A stretch of 64,000 nucleotides of DNA from an uncultured Bacteroidales bacterium (GCA_900320795.1 ONTQ01000002.1:25855-89854), one strand, 5' to 3'. Shown: positions 36,463 through 45,375, counted from the stretch's first letter. Made by a program: numbers and translations. The notes: a model not told the origin generated them from the letters alone.

Positions 36463-36540
36463 ATGAACGCACAAGCATCTGTCCAAATCCTGCAGGCCTA
36501 TGCTACCGGCCTCCAGAATTGGCTCACCAAGCAACTCTGA
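36463..36540 (+). CDS. Predicted 25-aa peptide upstream of glutathione peroxidase
   Basis: ATG to TGA reads MNAQASVQILQAYATGLQNW then LTKQL. It lies between the operon promoter and the peroxidase, with 3 nt before the next ATG, which suggests translational coupling. The sequence would form an amphipathic helix with a Trp near the C-terminus. It could be a leader peptide or a small membrane-associated protein; it is too short to assign by similarity. Confidence 0.45.
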   Translation: MNAQASVQILQAYATGLQNWLTKQL

Positions 36541-36543
36541 TAA

Positions 36544-37158
36544 ATGAAGAAAAGTTTATTTGCAGCCATTCTGGGCCTTCTGTGCCTGGGAGGCGCTGCA
36601 CAAAACGAACAAGACATGGCAACGATTTACGATTTCAAAACCCTTAACAACAAGGGTGTAGAGGTGAATTTCAAAGATTATGAAGGAAAAGTCCTTCTCA
36701 TTGTGAACACTGCTTCCAAATGTGGTTTCACTCCTCAGTATGACGGCCTGGAGGCTCTCTATCAGCAGTATAAGGACAAAGGCCTGGTGGTCATCGGTTT
36801 CCCCTGCGACCAGTTTGCCGGACAGGAGCCCGGTTCCAACGAACAGATCGAGGAATTCTGCCGCCTGAACCATGGCGTTACTTTCCCGCTGATGGCCAAG
36901 ACCGATGTGAACGGCCCCAAGGCCGAACCCATCTTTGAATACTTAAAAGCCCAGGCTCCCGCCGAGGAGTACAGTGGCCTCAAGGCCAAGGCCACCCGCA
37001 AGTTGCTCAAAGGACTGAGCAAGAGCGTGGAAAAAGACAGCGACATCCTGTGGAACTTTACCAAGTTCCTCGTGTCCCGTGACGGTTCCATCGTCAAGCG
37101 CTTCGCTCCGGTCGTCGAGCCCAAAGATTTCACCAAGGACATCGAAGAAATGCTTTAA
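36544..37158 (+). CDS. Exported glutathione-peroxidase-type thiol peroxidase
   Basis: Reduces hydrogen peroxide and organic hydroperoxides using, in bacteria of this kind, thioredoxin rather than glutathione. 204 aa with an N-terminal signal peptide (MKKSLFAAILGLLCLGG, then AAQ), so it should act in the periplasm. The peroxidatic Cys60 lies in NTASKCGFTPQY, the second Cys88 in FPCDQFAGQEPG, and the conserved Trp/Asn in LWNFTKFLVSRDG. It is cysteine- not selenocysteine-based. It sits between a 25-codon ORF and an OhrR-type regulator, which suggests induction by organic peroxides. Confidence 0.93.
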   Translation: MKKSLFAAILGLLCLGGAAQNEQDMATIYDFKTLNNKGVEVNFKDYEGKVLLIVNTASKCGFTPQYDGLEALYQQYKDKGLVVIGFPCDQFAGQEPGSNEQIEEFCRLNHGVTFPLMAKTDVNGPKAEPIFEYLKAQAPAEEYSGLKAKATRKLLKGLSKSVEKDSDILWNFTKFLVSRDGSIVKRFAPVVEPKDFTKDIEEML

Positions 37159-37163
37159 TTCCC

Positions 37164-37607
37164 ATGCAGGAGCAACTTAAATTGGATAATCAGCTCTGTT
37201 TCAGGCTGTACACGGCATCCCGGCTCATTACGCAGGCTTATCATCCGCTGCTCAGCGGCATCGGCCTCACTTATCCCCAATATCTGGTGATGATGGTACT
37301 TTGGGAGAAGGACGGGCAGCCCGTGAACGACATCGCCAAGAAACTGTATCTGGAGACCAACACAGTGACCCCGCTCCTCAAACGCATGGAGGCCGAAGGA
37401 TTCGTGAAACGGGAAAAAGGCCGGGCCGACGGCCGCCAGGTCATCGTGCACCTCACCCCCGAGGGGCGCGCCCTGGAGGAAAAGGCCGGCTGCATCCCCT
37501 TTCAGGTGGGGAACGCCGTTGCCTGTCGCAGCATTACGCCCGAATCGGCCCCCGCCCTCTACGAAACCCTCGACGACCTCATCAGCACCCTGAGCGGTGA
37601 CTGTTAA
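37164..37607 (+). CDS. OhrR-type MarR-family redox regulator
   Basis: 147 aa winged-helix dimer. The N-terminus LDNQLCFRLYTASRLITQAY places Cys12 at the reactive position of OhrR (NQLCF), whose oxidation by organic hydroperoxides releases DNA. The recognition helix region is KKLYLETNTVTPLLKRMEAEGFV and the wing is REKGRADGRQVIVHLT, both as in OhrR. Four further Cys/His-bearing positions exist at the C-terminus (AGC, AVAC, GDC), so a two-Cys mechanism is possible. The gene starts 5 nt after the peroxidase, making autoregulation via the palindrome at 36386 likely. Ohr itself is not in the window. The stop overlaps the convergent NagB-like gene by 4 nt. Confidence 0.9.
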   Translation: MQEQLKLDNQLCFRLYTASRLITQAYHPLLSGIGLTYPQYLVMMVLWEKDGQPVNDIAKKLYLETNTVTPLLKRMEAEGFVKREKGRADGRQVIVHLTPEGRALEEKAGCIPFQVGNAVACRSITPESAPALYETLDDLISTLSGDC

Positions 37608-39529
37608 TACAGCTTCAGGAACACTTCGATGGCCTGGTATTCGGCCATGCCCAGCCGATCGTAAAGGCGGGCGGTGTTCTGGGTGCGTTCTTCGGCCCGC
37701 TGCCAGAATTCGCGCGGATCTTCGCCCGGGAAGGGAACGATGTCCTTCTGGGAAAGGTGGCGGAAGATGGCGTGACGCTTTTTCACCACTTCGTCCGGAC
37801 TCAGCGGAACGGCCATGTCCACGCGACCCAGCTCCCATTCCATCCAGGCGCCGCGATACAGCCATACGTGGAGGTCTTTCATCCACTCGTTTCCTTCTTC
37901 GCGGAGCTGGTCCAGGGCGTCCATGGCGGCCTCGGTGCAAACCCGGTGCGTGCCGTGCGGATCGGCCAGGTCACCGGCCATGAAGATCATATGGGGTTTC
38001 AGTTTCCGGATCAGGTCTTTGATGATATCGACATCGGCCTGGGTCCGGGGATTCTTCTTGATGCCGCCGCTTTCGTAGAACGGCAGGTTCAGGAAGTGGG
38101 CGTTGGTGTCGTCATTGAGGCCGAAGGAGCGAACGGCGCCGCGGGCTTCGCTGCGACGGATGGCGCCTTTCATCTCCAGGAGGGCGCGGGGTTCCGCTTC
38201 ACCGGGGACCTTGCTGTCCACCAGGGCTTTCACTTCGGCAAACTTGTCGGCAAAACCCAATTGGAAAGCGGCGTCCATGTGCTGGAGCACGACGTCGTCA
38301 TGCACGGCCACATTGCCGGAAGTTTCGTAGGCCACGTGTACATCGTGTCCCTGGGTCACCAGGCGGATGAAAGTGCCGCCCATGGAAATCACGTCGTCGT
38401 CCGGGTGCGGGGAGAAGATGAGGACGGTCTTCGGGAAGGGGGTAGCTTTAACCGGGCGGGTGCTGTCATCGGCATTGGGCTTGCCGCCGGGCCAGCCGGT
38501 AATGGTGTGCTGCAGGTCGTTGAAGACGTTGATGTTGATCTTGTCAAATGGGCCGGCAACCTCCAGGAGTTCACTCAGGTTGTTGTTCAGATAATCCTTC
38601 TCCGTGAGTTTGAGGATGGGCTTTCCGGTGACCTCGCACAGCCAGACCACCGCCTTGCGGATAAACTTGGGCGTCCAGTCGCAGGGCCCCACCAGCCAGG
38701 GGGCTTCACTGCGGGTGAGAAGACTGGCGGCCGCCTCGTCCACATAGAAAGAGATGTGGTCGTGGTCCTGCAGGAGGGAGGCGGGGCAGTCCGTGGTCTG
38801 AGGGCCTTCGGTAATGGCCTTCACGGCGGGAGCCTTGTCTTCGCCCCAGGCCATCAGGATAATCTTCTTGGCGCTCATCATGGTGCTGATGCCCATGGTG
38901 ATGGCCTTGTCGGGTGTGGCCGAGATGTCGTTATTGAAATTATCGGCCTGGCGCTTGCGGGAAGCGTAGGAGAGGCGCACTACGCGCGTACGGGTCTTTT
39001 CGTTGGACCCGGCTTCATTGAAGCCTACCTGCCCCTGTTCGCCTACGCCGATGACCAGGAGGTCCAGCCCCCGGGCCATGGCGTCGAACTTGACGCAGTA
39101 ATTGCTCACATTCTCCTGCGGGACGGTGCCGTCGGGAATGTGGATGTTTTCCTTCAGGATGTCCACCTTGTCCAACAGGGCCTCGTGCAGGAGATGGTTG
39201 CGGCTCTGGGCTTCGTCCTTGGAGGAAGGATAATATTCGTCGATGGAGACAATTTCCACGTTCTTGAACGAGACTTTCCCGTCATGGCAACGGCGGGCCA
39301 GTTCATTGTACAGGGAAGTAGGGGTATTGCCTGTTGTGAGTCCCAGCCGGAACAGGCCGTCCCTGTGGGCATTGATGGAATTTACAATCAGGTCGGCAAT
39401 TTCATAAGAGGCAGGGCGGGATTCCGGGAAGACATAGGTCCAGATTTTCTCGTAAGAGTGAAGAATGCCCTGCGGCAGGTTCTTGTCGATGAGCCCGCCA
39501 TCGTAAGGGAGAGTGAAATGTTTTGCCAT
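37604..39529 (-). CDS. NagB-like / PIG-L (LmbE) fusion protein
   Basis: 641 aa. Residues ~30-300 match glucosamine-6-phosphate deaminase (LTTGNTPTSLYNEL, SIDEYYPSS). Residues ~370-620 are a PIG-L/LmbE-type N-deacetylase: SPHPDDDVISMGG and DPHGTHR, the zinc ligands of that family. The fusion is common in Bacteroidota and would join deacetylation to deamination of an amino sugar phosphate. The deaminase active site is altered: GVGEQGQVGFNE has Gln165 and Gln167 where E. coli NagB has Asp141 and His143, while Glu172 (E. coli 148) is kept. Deaminase activity is therefore doubtful. Its ATG overlaps the stop of the NPP gene by 1 nt, so translation is coupled. Confidence 0.85.
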   Translation of the reverse strand: MAKHFTLPYDGGLIDKNLPQGILHSYEKIWTYVFPESRPASYEIADLIVNSINAHRDGLFRLGLTTGNTPTSLYNELARRCHDGKVSFKNVEIVSIDEYYPSSKDEAQSRNHLLHEALLDKVDILKENIHIPDGTVPQENVSNYCVKFDAMARGLDLLVIGVGEQGQVGFNEAGSNEKTRTRVVRLSYASRKRQADNFNNDISATPDKAITMGISTMMSAKKIILMAWGEDKAPAVKAITEGPQTTDCPASLLQDHDHISFYVDEAAASLLTRSEAPWLVGPCDWTPKFIRKAVVWLCEVTGKPILKLTEKDYLNNNLSELLEVAGPFDKININVFNDLQHTITGWPGGKPNADDSTRPVKATPFPKTVLIFSPHPDDDVISMGGTFIRLVTQGHDVHVAYETSGNVAVHDDVVLQHMDAAFQLGFADKFAEVKALVDSKVPGEAEPRALLEMKGAIRRSEARGAVRSFGLNDDTNAHFLNLPFYESGGIKKNPRTQADVDIIKDLIRKLKPHMIFMAGDLADPHGTHRVCTEAAMDALDQLREEGNEWMKDLHVWLYRGAWMEWELGRVDMAVPLSPDEVVKKRHAIFRHLSQKDIVPFPGEDPREFWQRAEERTQNTARLYDRLGMAEYQAIEVFLKLY

Positions 39530-40746
39530 TATTTAAGGATATGTTGGATTCTTTCCAGTTTTCCGTCCACCGGAGCCGGTTTCACGCCCAGCAGTTTGCA
39601 AAGCATGGGGTAAAGGTCGATGTTGCGGAACGAAGACTTTTCGCCTTCGGTATAAGGGGCGTCATAGGCCACCTTGAAGTCCGGGCCGATGGCGCGGAAC
39701 GCCACCATCATGTCCGTTTCCTTGCAGTCGAAGCCATGGGTGCCCATGCTATGGGACGGGGCGAAGTTGAACTGCCACCCGAGGTCCGGGCTCACGATAA
39801 GGTCTCCCAGGCGGTTGGAGGTGCCATAGTGCAGGTACTCAGGCACTTCTCCGTGCTTCCATACGCGCACGTGCTCTACCTTGGAAAGGCGGTTGTAGAG
39901 GCTGTCCACGTAGCCTTCCCGGGCCCAGATGCTGGTGGGGTTGTTACCCACGATACGCTCGGTCCACTCTTCGGGGATTACGTCGTACCAGGCGATGAAA
40001 CGTTCCGGGGAGATGTCCGTCATGCCATGGTCTCCGGCCAGGATGAAGTTGATTTTGTCTCCGTGGGGTAGGGCCTTCAGCCGTAGGTACAGCGCGTGCA
40101 TAAGGCTGTCCATGTGTTCGGCCATTTCCTTGGTTTCCGGGGCGAAGGGCCCGTGCACGTGGCCCTGGTGGTCAGGTTCGTCGAAATAGCCCATCACCAG
40201 GCGCGGACGCTCCTGCCTGGGCAGGCTCATAAGGCGCACAATCTCGTCCACCCGCTGGTCAAAGTCCCAGTGGGGCTGCTCGTCCCACGGGCGGTAATAG
40301 GTGGGATATTCGTTCCCTTCCGGGCCGATGGGGATGTCCGAGCCAACCCAGTACACCACGCCGCACTTGACTCCCTGTTTCTGGGCAGTGACCCAGACCG
40401 GCTCACCGCCGTAGTAGCGGGGGTCGTAACGGGACTCCGGGTCTCCGAGGGAATAGCCGTGGTCCGTGTCCGGATTCCAGAAACTGTTGTTCACCAGCCC
40501 GTGGTGGTCCGGCACCAGGCCGGTGGCCATGGTGTAGTGGTTGGGAAAGGTGGAGGAAGGGAACGAAGGTTCCATCCGGGCCTTCACGCCCACCGTGGCC
40601 AGGGAGTCGAAGAAGGGCATGTCGTAGTAATCGGCATAGTCCCAGCGGCTTCCGTCCAGGGAGATGATAACGGTATAATGGTCTTTGGCCTTGCAGCCGG
40701 CAAGAAGACAGACGGAGAGTAGGGAAAGGAAGAGGAAGCGTTTCAT
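39529..40746 (-). CDS. Alkaline phosphatase superfamily nucleotide pyrophosphatase/phosphodiesterase lipoprotein
   Basis: 405 aa from the ATG at 40746; the longer upstream frame lacks a signal, whereas MKRFLFLSLLSVCLLAGC is a lipoprotein signal. The NPP pattern is clear: VIISLDGSRWDY (first metal Asp), FPSSTFPNHYTMATGL (nucleophile Thr), YFDEPDHQGHVHGP, GDHGMTD, and HSMGTHGF near the C-terminus. It would hydrolyse extracytoplasmic phosphodiester or pyrophosphate bonds, for instance of nucleotides or nucleotide sugars. It lies between the DUF1080 protein and the NagB/PIG-L fusion in a minus-strand operon. Confidence 0.92.
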   Translation of the reverse strand: MKRFLFLSLLSVCLLAGCKAKDHYTVIISLDGSRWDYADYYDMPFFDSLATVGVKARMEPSFPSSTFPNHYTMATGLVPDHHGLVNNSFWNPDTDHGYSLGDPESRYDPRYYGGEPVWVTAQKQGVKCGVVYWVGSDIPIGPEGNEYPTYYRPWDEQPHWDFDQRVDEIVRLMSLPRQERPRLVMGYFDEPDHQGHVHGPFAPETKEMAEHMDSLMHALYLRLKALPHGDKINFILAGDHGMTDISPERFIAWYDVIPEEWTERIVGNNPTSIWAREGYVDSLYNRLSKVEHVRVWKHGEVPEYLHYGTSNRLGDLIVSPDLGWQFNFAPSHSMGTHGFDCKETDMMVAFRAIGPDFKVAYDAPYTEGEKSSFRNIDLYPMLCKLLGVKPAPVDGKLERIQHILK

Positions 40747-40756
40747 GCGAAAGGTT

Positions 40757-42040
40757 TTAGAGGGTCTTGATATGGAGGTTGCGCCAGCGCACCTTGATGC
40801 CGCCGCCGTCATGGATCTGGAGGGCGATGCGGCCCTTTCCGGCACCCACCTTGGCGTCCGTGATATCTACCATGGGCTCTCCGTTGAGCCAGGTCTGGAT
40901 GCGGTTCCCTTCGGCCAGGATGTTGAGGGTGTTCCATTCGCCTTCCCGGAGGATGTCTTCCTTTTCGTCGGGAATCTGCACCAGCCAGCCGCGGCCGTAG
41001 GACTCGTAGATGCCGGCGGTGTCATGACCCTTGGGGGCCACTTCTACCTGCCAGCCGTTCACATGGTCCGGCGGTGTTATGGTGCTGCGGAAGAACACGC
41101 CGGAATTGCCGTTGGCCTCCTGCTTGAACTCTACCGTGAGGTCGAAGTTGTCGAAGTATTCGTCGGTAGCCAGATAGCCGTATTGGTCCGGTACTTCGGC
41201 GCTTTCGCAGATGAGTTCGCCGTTTTCCACATACCACTTGTCTTTGCCGTAGAGGGTCCAGCCGGTGAGGTCTTTGCCGTTAAAGAGGTCTTTCTCAATG
41301 GATTTGGCAGGAAGTTCCTTGATTTTCACATTGCGGAACCAGGCGGGATAGCCGTGGTCCTGCAGGCAGATGTGACCGCTGCGGGCCAGGCCGTATTCCG
41401 GAGCGTTCTCCCATTTGCCGGAATTCTTGCGTGCGAACCAGTCCGGGGTCCAGGCATCGAATTCCACGGTGACCTTGCCGTTGAGGAGATAGGTAACATG
41501 GCCGTTGTCGAAGATGATTTCCGACTGGTTCCACTCTCCGGCGGGCTTCAGGAGACGGGTTTCGAAATCAGGGACATACATGGCGTAGTCCACGGCGCAG
41601 CGCTGCCAGGGCTCCAGCGGGTAGCCGTTCACCTCTTCCCAGTTGTCGTCGTCAATGAGCTGGTACTCGGGGCCGGTCACATAGGGGACGCTGTACCGGG
41701 GAGCTTCCACCACGTGATAGAGCATGCCGGAGTTGCCGCCACGGGAGATTTTCCATTCCCATTTGAGGTGGAAATTGGCGAACTCGCGCTCCGTTACGAT
41801 ATAACCATTGGCGTCGCTGCCTTCCCCTTCGGCCCGGATGCAGCCGTCTTCCACTTCCCACGGGCCGGTGAGGGCTATGCCGTTGAAGTCGCGCCAACCG
41901 TCCAGGGTCTTGCCGTCGAAGAGGAGCTGCCAGCCGTCGGCCTTTTCCTTGGAGGTGAGGGTGTTGTTCTTTTCCGAACAGGAAACGGCCATGCATAGTG
42001 CCAGGACGGTGGCCGCAAGGGTGAAGAGAGTCTTTTTCAT
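40757..42040 (-). CDS. Double DUF1080 (3-keto-disaccharide hydrolase-type) lipoprotein
   Basis: 427 aa; lipoprotein signal ending MAVSC. Two tandem DUF1080 lectin-like beta-sandwiches: residues ~35-230 (LFDGKTLDGWRDF, GNSGMLYHV, EYQLIDDDNW) and ~238-427 (LFNGKDLTGWTLY, GNSGVFFRS, WQVEVAPKGHD). DUF1080 proteins hydrolyse 3-keto-glycosides in characterised Bacteroidota and Planctomycetota members. First gene of the operon with the NPP and NagB/PIG-L genes, so a sugar-phosphodiester substrate could be shared. A weaker TAACTTTA box lies 20 nt upstream at 42061-42068. Confidence 0.9.
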   Translation of the reverse strand: MKKTLFTLAATVLALCMAVSCSEKNNTLTSKEKADGWQLLFDGKTLDGWRDFNGIALTGPWEVEDGCIRAEGEGSDANGYIVTEREFANFHLKWEWKISRGGNSGMLYHVVEAPRYSVPYVTGPEYQLIDDDNWEEVNGYPLEPWQRCAVDYAMYVPDFETRLLKPAGEWNQSEIIFDNGHVTYLLNGKVTVEFDAWTPDWFARKNSGKWENAPEYGLARSGHICLQDHGYPAWFRNVKIKELPAKSIEKDLFNGKDLTGWTLYGKDKWYVENGELICESAEVPDQYGYLATDEYFDNFDLTVEFKQEANGNSGVFFRSTITPPDHVNGWQVEVAPKGHDTAGIYESYGRGWLVQIPDEKEDILREGEWNTLNILAEGNRIQTWLNGEPMVDITDAKVGAGKGRIALQIHDGGGIKVRWRNLHIKTL

Positions 42041-42126
42041 AAGAGGTTTGTTTGAATCCTTAAAGTTACGGTTTTTTTGTCAAAAAATATCCCAATTATT
42101 GGTTATCTTTACAAAAAAATGGTTCA

Positions 42127-44484
42127 ATGCGTCGTATATTGCCTTTCCTTCTAGTCCTGGCCCTTCCGGGAGCGTGTGCTTCCCCATCGGCCGATGGCGT
42201 AAAAACCACCTTCCAGACCTCCCAGGGCTGGCGTCCCACTTTGGACAACCGGGCCGATGCGGTGATGGTGTACGGGGTGGGCGGCAATCCGGGTTCTCCC
42301 GACGGCGGTTCCCTGGAAGACCGCCTGGCCTCCTGGCGGGCGCGGGGCTACGAGACTCACTTCATGACCGGCATCGCCTGGGGCGCATACCAGGATTATT
42401 TCACGGGCCGATGGGACGGGCAGCGGCACCTGGACGAAGGGCAAGTGAACGCCGCCGGAGACACGCTCTGGCACGGCCGCATGGTTCCCTATATCGTTCC
42501 CACGGAGAATTACCTGAAGTATTTCAAGGAGCGGCATATCAAGCGGGTCATCGACGCAGGCGTGGACAACATCTTTCTGGAAGAGCCGGAATTCTGGCAG
42601 GCCGCCGGGTATTCCGATGCCTTCAAACGGGAATGGACGGCCTATTACGGTACGCCCTGGCGTCCCCGGGAAGAGTCTCCCGAGGCCGCTTATCTGACGG
42701 CCAAACTCAAGTATCACCTGTACTATCGCGCCTTGGATGAGGCGTTTACATTTGCGAAGGAATATGGCCGGAGCCTGGGCCGGGAAATCCGCTGCTATGT
42801 TCCCACGCATTCGCTCATCAACTACACCCAGTGGCAGATTGTGAGCCCCGAAGCCTCCCTGGCGTCCCTTCCCTGCGTGGACGGGTACATCGCCCAGGTG
42901 TGGACCGGCACCTCCCGCGTGCTCAATTGCTACAGAGGTGTCTCCCGGGAGCGGGTGTTCGAGACGGCTTTCCTGGAATATGGCTGCATGGTTTCCATGA
43001 CGGCGCCTACCGGCCGCCGGGTATGGCTTCTCACCGATCCTATCGAAGACCGGCCCAGGGACTGGGAGGACTTCCGCCGCAACTACCAGGCCACCTTCAC
43101 CGCGCAACTGCTTTATCCCCAGGTGAATTCGTATGAGATTATGCCCTGGCCGGAGCGCATTTACGAGAAACTGTACCCGGTGAGCCCGGGGTCGGAGGAG
43201 AAGTCCCGGATTCCCGCTTCCTACGCTTCCATGATGCAGGTGATGACCGGGGCGCTGCAGGAGATGCCCCAGGCGCCGGAGCGGCCCTCGCGCATCTCGG
43301 TGCTCATGGCCAATTCGCTGATGTTCCAGCGGGACACGTCGTTGTCGGGGTTCTTCGGCCTGGCGATGCCCTTCCTCAAGCGGGGCTGCCCGGTGGGTAT
43401 CACGCACCTGGAGAATCTGGGCTTTGACAAAGCGCTGGCGGGCGTGGAAGTGCTGCTGATGACCTATTCCAACATGAAGCCGCTGGACCCGTCGGCCCAT
43501 GCCTTTTTGGCCGATTGGGTGCGCGCCGGCGGCCACCTGGTCTATTGCGGCACGGACACCGACCCGTATCAGCATGTACAGGAATGGTGGAACACCGGCG
43601 GGAACGCCTTCCCCGCCCCCTCCGACCATCTCTTCGCCCTTCTGGGCCTGGCCGATGACGCTCTGGCCGGGGCTGAAGGAGGCTCTGGTGATTTGGCCGG
43701 TGATAAGGCGTCGGCCGGGGCTGGTTCTTCGGCCGGTCTTGCGTCGGGGGTCTATCCGGCGGGCCGGGGGAGCCTCACGGTGATTCGGCAGGATCCATCG
43801 GCCTTTGTCCTGTCGGCCGGGGCCGAGAAACCGCTGCTGGAGGCCGTGGAGGCATGCATCGGCCCTTTGGCGGAGAGCAATGCCCTGGTGCTGGACCGCG
43901 GCCCGTACCGCGTGGTGGCTGTGATGGACGAAAGCCCTGTGACAGAGCCGTTTGTGGCCGAAGGCTGCCTCATCGACCTGTACGATCCCGCACTTCCGGT
44001 CTATACCCGCCGCGAAGTCCCGGTGGGCACACAGGCCCTGTTCTATGACGTTGCCAAGGCCGGCAAAGCGCCCCGCATCCTTGCCGCCGCCAGCCGTGCC
44101 TACGACCAGAAGCGCACCCGCCGCGGCTTCTCCTACGTGTGTAAAGGCCCCGCCGATACCTACAACGTCACCCGCATCCTCCTCCCCTCCGCCCCCACCT
44201 CCGTCACCATCGCCGGTGCGCCTGTTGTCGTTGCCGGGGAGTCCGGTGCTGTTAGCGAAGCACCTGTTGCCATCGCCGAGGAGTCCAGTGCCGTTGCCGA
44301 GGTGCCGGTCGCTGTCGTCGGGGCCTCCGGCGCTGTTAGCGAGGAGTCTGTTGCCGTCGCCGAGGCCATTGCCGGGGCCTCTGCTATCATCGGCCCAGTT
44401 GCCAGTTGGGACCCGGTCAGCCACACCCTGTTTCTGCGCTTCCTCAACAGCCCCGACGGCGTTCCCGTCACTATCGGCTGGTAA
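42127..44484 (+). CDS. Glycoside-hydrolase-like lipoprotein with repeat-expanded C-terminus
   Basis: 785 aa; lipoprotein signal ending LPGAC. The N-terminal ~380 residues have a TIM-barrel-like pattern with conserved-looking acids (VDNIFLEEPEFWQ, SYEIMPWPERIY). The next ~140 residues resemble the class-I glutamine-amidotransferase/trimerisation domain of beta-galactosidases (RISVLMANSLMFQRD, HAFLADWVRAGGHLVYCG). I cannot name a GH family. Two low-complexity stretches stand out: Gly/Ser/Ala-rich near residues 515-540, and Val/Ala/Ser/Glu repeats near residues 695-755, built of degenerate ~45-bp DNA repeats. These look like recent slippage. A TATCTTTA box at 42104 is the likely promoter. Confidence 0.7.
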   Translation: MRRILPFLLVLALPGACASPSADGVKTTFQTSQGWRPTLDNRADAVMVYGVGGNPGSPDGGSLEDRLASWRARGYETHFMTGIAWGAYQDYFTGRWDGQRHLDEGQVNAAGDTLWHGRMVPYIVPTENYLKYFKERHIKRVIDAGVDNIFLEEPEFWQAAGYSDAFKREWTAYYGTPWRPREESPEAAYLTAKLKYHLYYRALDEAFTFAKEYGRSLGREIRCYVPTHSLINYTQWQIVSPEASLASLPCVDGYIAQVWTGTSRVLNCYRGVSRERVFETAFLEYGCMVSMTAPTGRRVWLLTDPIEDRPRDWEDFRRNYQATFTAQLLYPQVNSYEIMPWPERIYEKLYPVSPGSEEKSRIPASYASMMQVMTGALQEMPQAPERPSRISVLMANSLMFQRDTSLSGFFGLAMPFLKRGCPVGITHLENLGFDKALAGVEVLLMTYSNMKPLDPSAHAFLADWVRAGGHLVYCGTDTDPYQHVQEWWNTGGNAFPAPSDHLFALLGLADDALAGAEGGSGDLAGDKASAGAGSSAGLASGVYPAGRGSLTVIRQDPSAFVLSAGAEKPLLEAVEACIGPLAESNALVLDRGPYRVVAVMDESPVTEPFVAEGCLIDLYDPALPVYTRREVPVGTQALFYDVAKAGKAPRILAAASRAYDQKRTRRGFSYVCKGPADTYNVTRILLPSAPTSVTIAGAPVVVAGESGAVSEAPVAIAEESSAVAEVPVAVVGASGAVSEESVAVAEAIAGASAIIGPVASWDPVSHTLFLRFLNSPDGVPVTIGW

Positions 44485-44543
44485 GCCATGTCTTTCTACA
44501 AATCCCGGCAACTCCTTTCCCGTTATCCCACGCCCTTGTCTCC

Positions 44544-44712
44544 GTCCGACCCTGGCGTAAATCTGTCCAACGTCGGACGAAAAGATAGCAAAACCGTCCG
44601 ACCCTGGCGCAGGTATGACCAACGTCGGACGAAAAGAGGGCAAAACTGTCCGACCCTGGCGTAGGTATGACCAACGTCGGACGAAAAGAGAGCAAAACGT
44701 CCGACTCTGGCG
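44544..44712. repeat. Tandem array C2, 52-bp period, about 3.3 units
   Basis: GTCCGACCCTGG (or CTCTGG) begins at 44544, 44596, 44648 and 44699. The first two steps are 52 bp and the last is 51. Units share the GTCCGAC...GTCGGACGAAAAG arrangement of array C1 and differ in the middle. Confidence 0.9.
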
Positions 44713-44787
44713 CAGTCGGTTTTTCAGTGTGAAAACACCCCATAATGCGTGATTAGTAACCACTTGATACAGAGGTGATTGCTGATA

Positions 44788-44814
44788 TTTCTCGTTCCAA
44801 AAACGAACGAGAAA
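44788..44814. repeat. GAACGAG-family hairpin (H3)
   Basis: Arms TTTCTCGTTC (44788-44797) and GAACGAGAAA (44805-44814) around a 7-nt loop. Shares the CTCGTTC/GAACGAG core and an upstream TTGATAC-like stretch with H2. Confidence 0.8.
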
Positions 44815-44945
44815 AAACTATAAGTGGTTGTTTGTCAGCCAATTGCGTGTCACGGGCCAATTCCAGACACCTGTCCTTGTTACAAAAAGGGCAGGCGAGG
44901 CATCCAATACCCATTCCTCGGATACCAAGACTGTATCATAGTCTT

Positions 44946-45250
44946 GCCGCCTCGACAACGAGAGTGCCATGGAAGGCTGATTCTGTGGCCGAGGCGGCAT
45001 TCAAAATGACCGTTATGCCACATAGCCTTACCGCCTTGACAACGAGAGTGCTATGGAAGGCCGATTCTTTGACCGAGGCGGCATTCAAAATGACCGTTTT
45101 GCCACATAGTCTTACCGCCTCGACAACGAGAGTGCCATGGAAGGCCGATTCTGTGGCCGAGGCGGCATTCAAAATGACCGTTTTGCCACATAGCCTTACC
45201 GCCTTGACAACGAGAGTGCCGTAGAATGGCGTTTCTGTGACCGAGGCGGC
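44946..45250. repeat. Tandem array D, 84-bp period, four units, arms GCCGCCTCG/CGAGGCGGC
   Basis: The CGACAACGAGAG segment starts at 44953, 45037, 45121 and 45205, exactly 84 bp apart. Within a unit the arms CCGCCTCG or CCGCCTTG and CGAGGCGGC form a hairpin with a ~37-nt loop, followed by ATTCAAAATGACCG and a CCACATAG tail. The last unit has a diverged loop and then AACGGG. A solitary relative is at 15642-15694. Confidence 0.93.
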
Positions 45251-45375
45251 AACGGGTAGTGGCCAAGGGACGGCGGCCGACGAGAGAACCAGCCTGGATG
45301 TGTTGAGGGTACGTAGCGGCAAGGGGATGTGACAAAATGCGCAGAGTTTGAGATTTCAAAAATGGCGGGACGTAT

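Noticed and set aside
42151-44763. 870-aa minus-strand frame
   Set aside because: Runs opposite the glycosidase-like lipoprotein and into the repeat array; nothing supports it.
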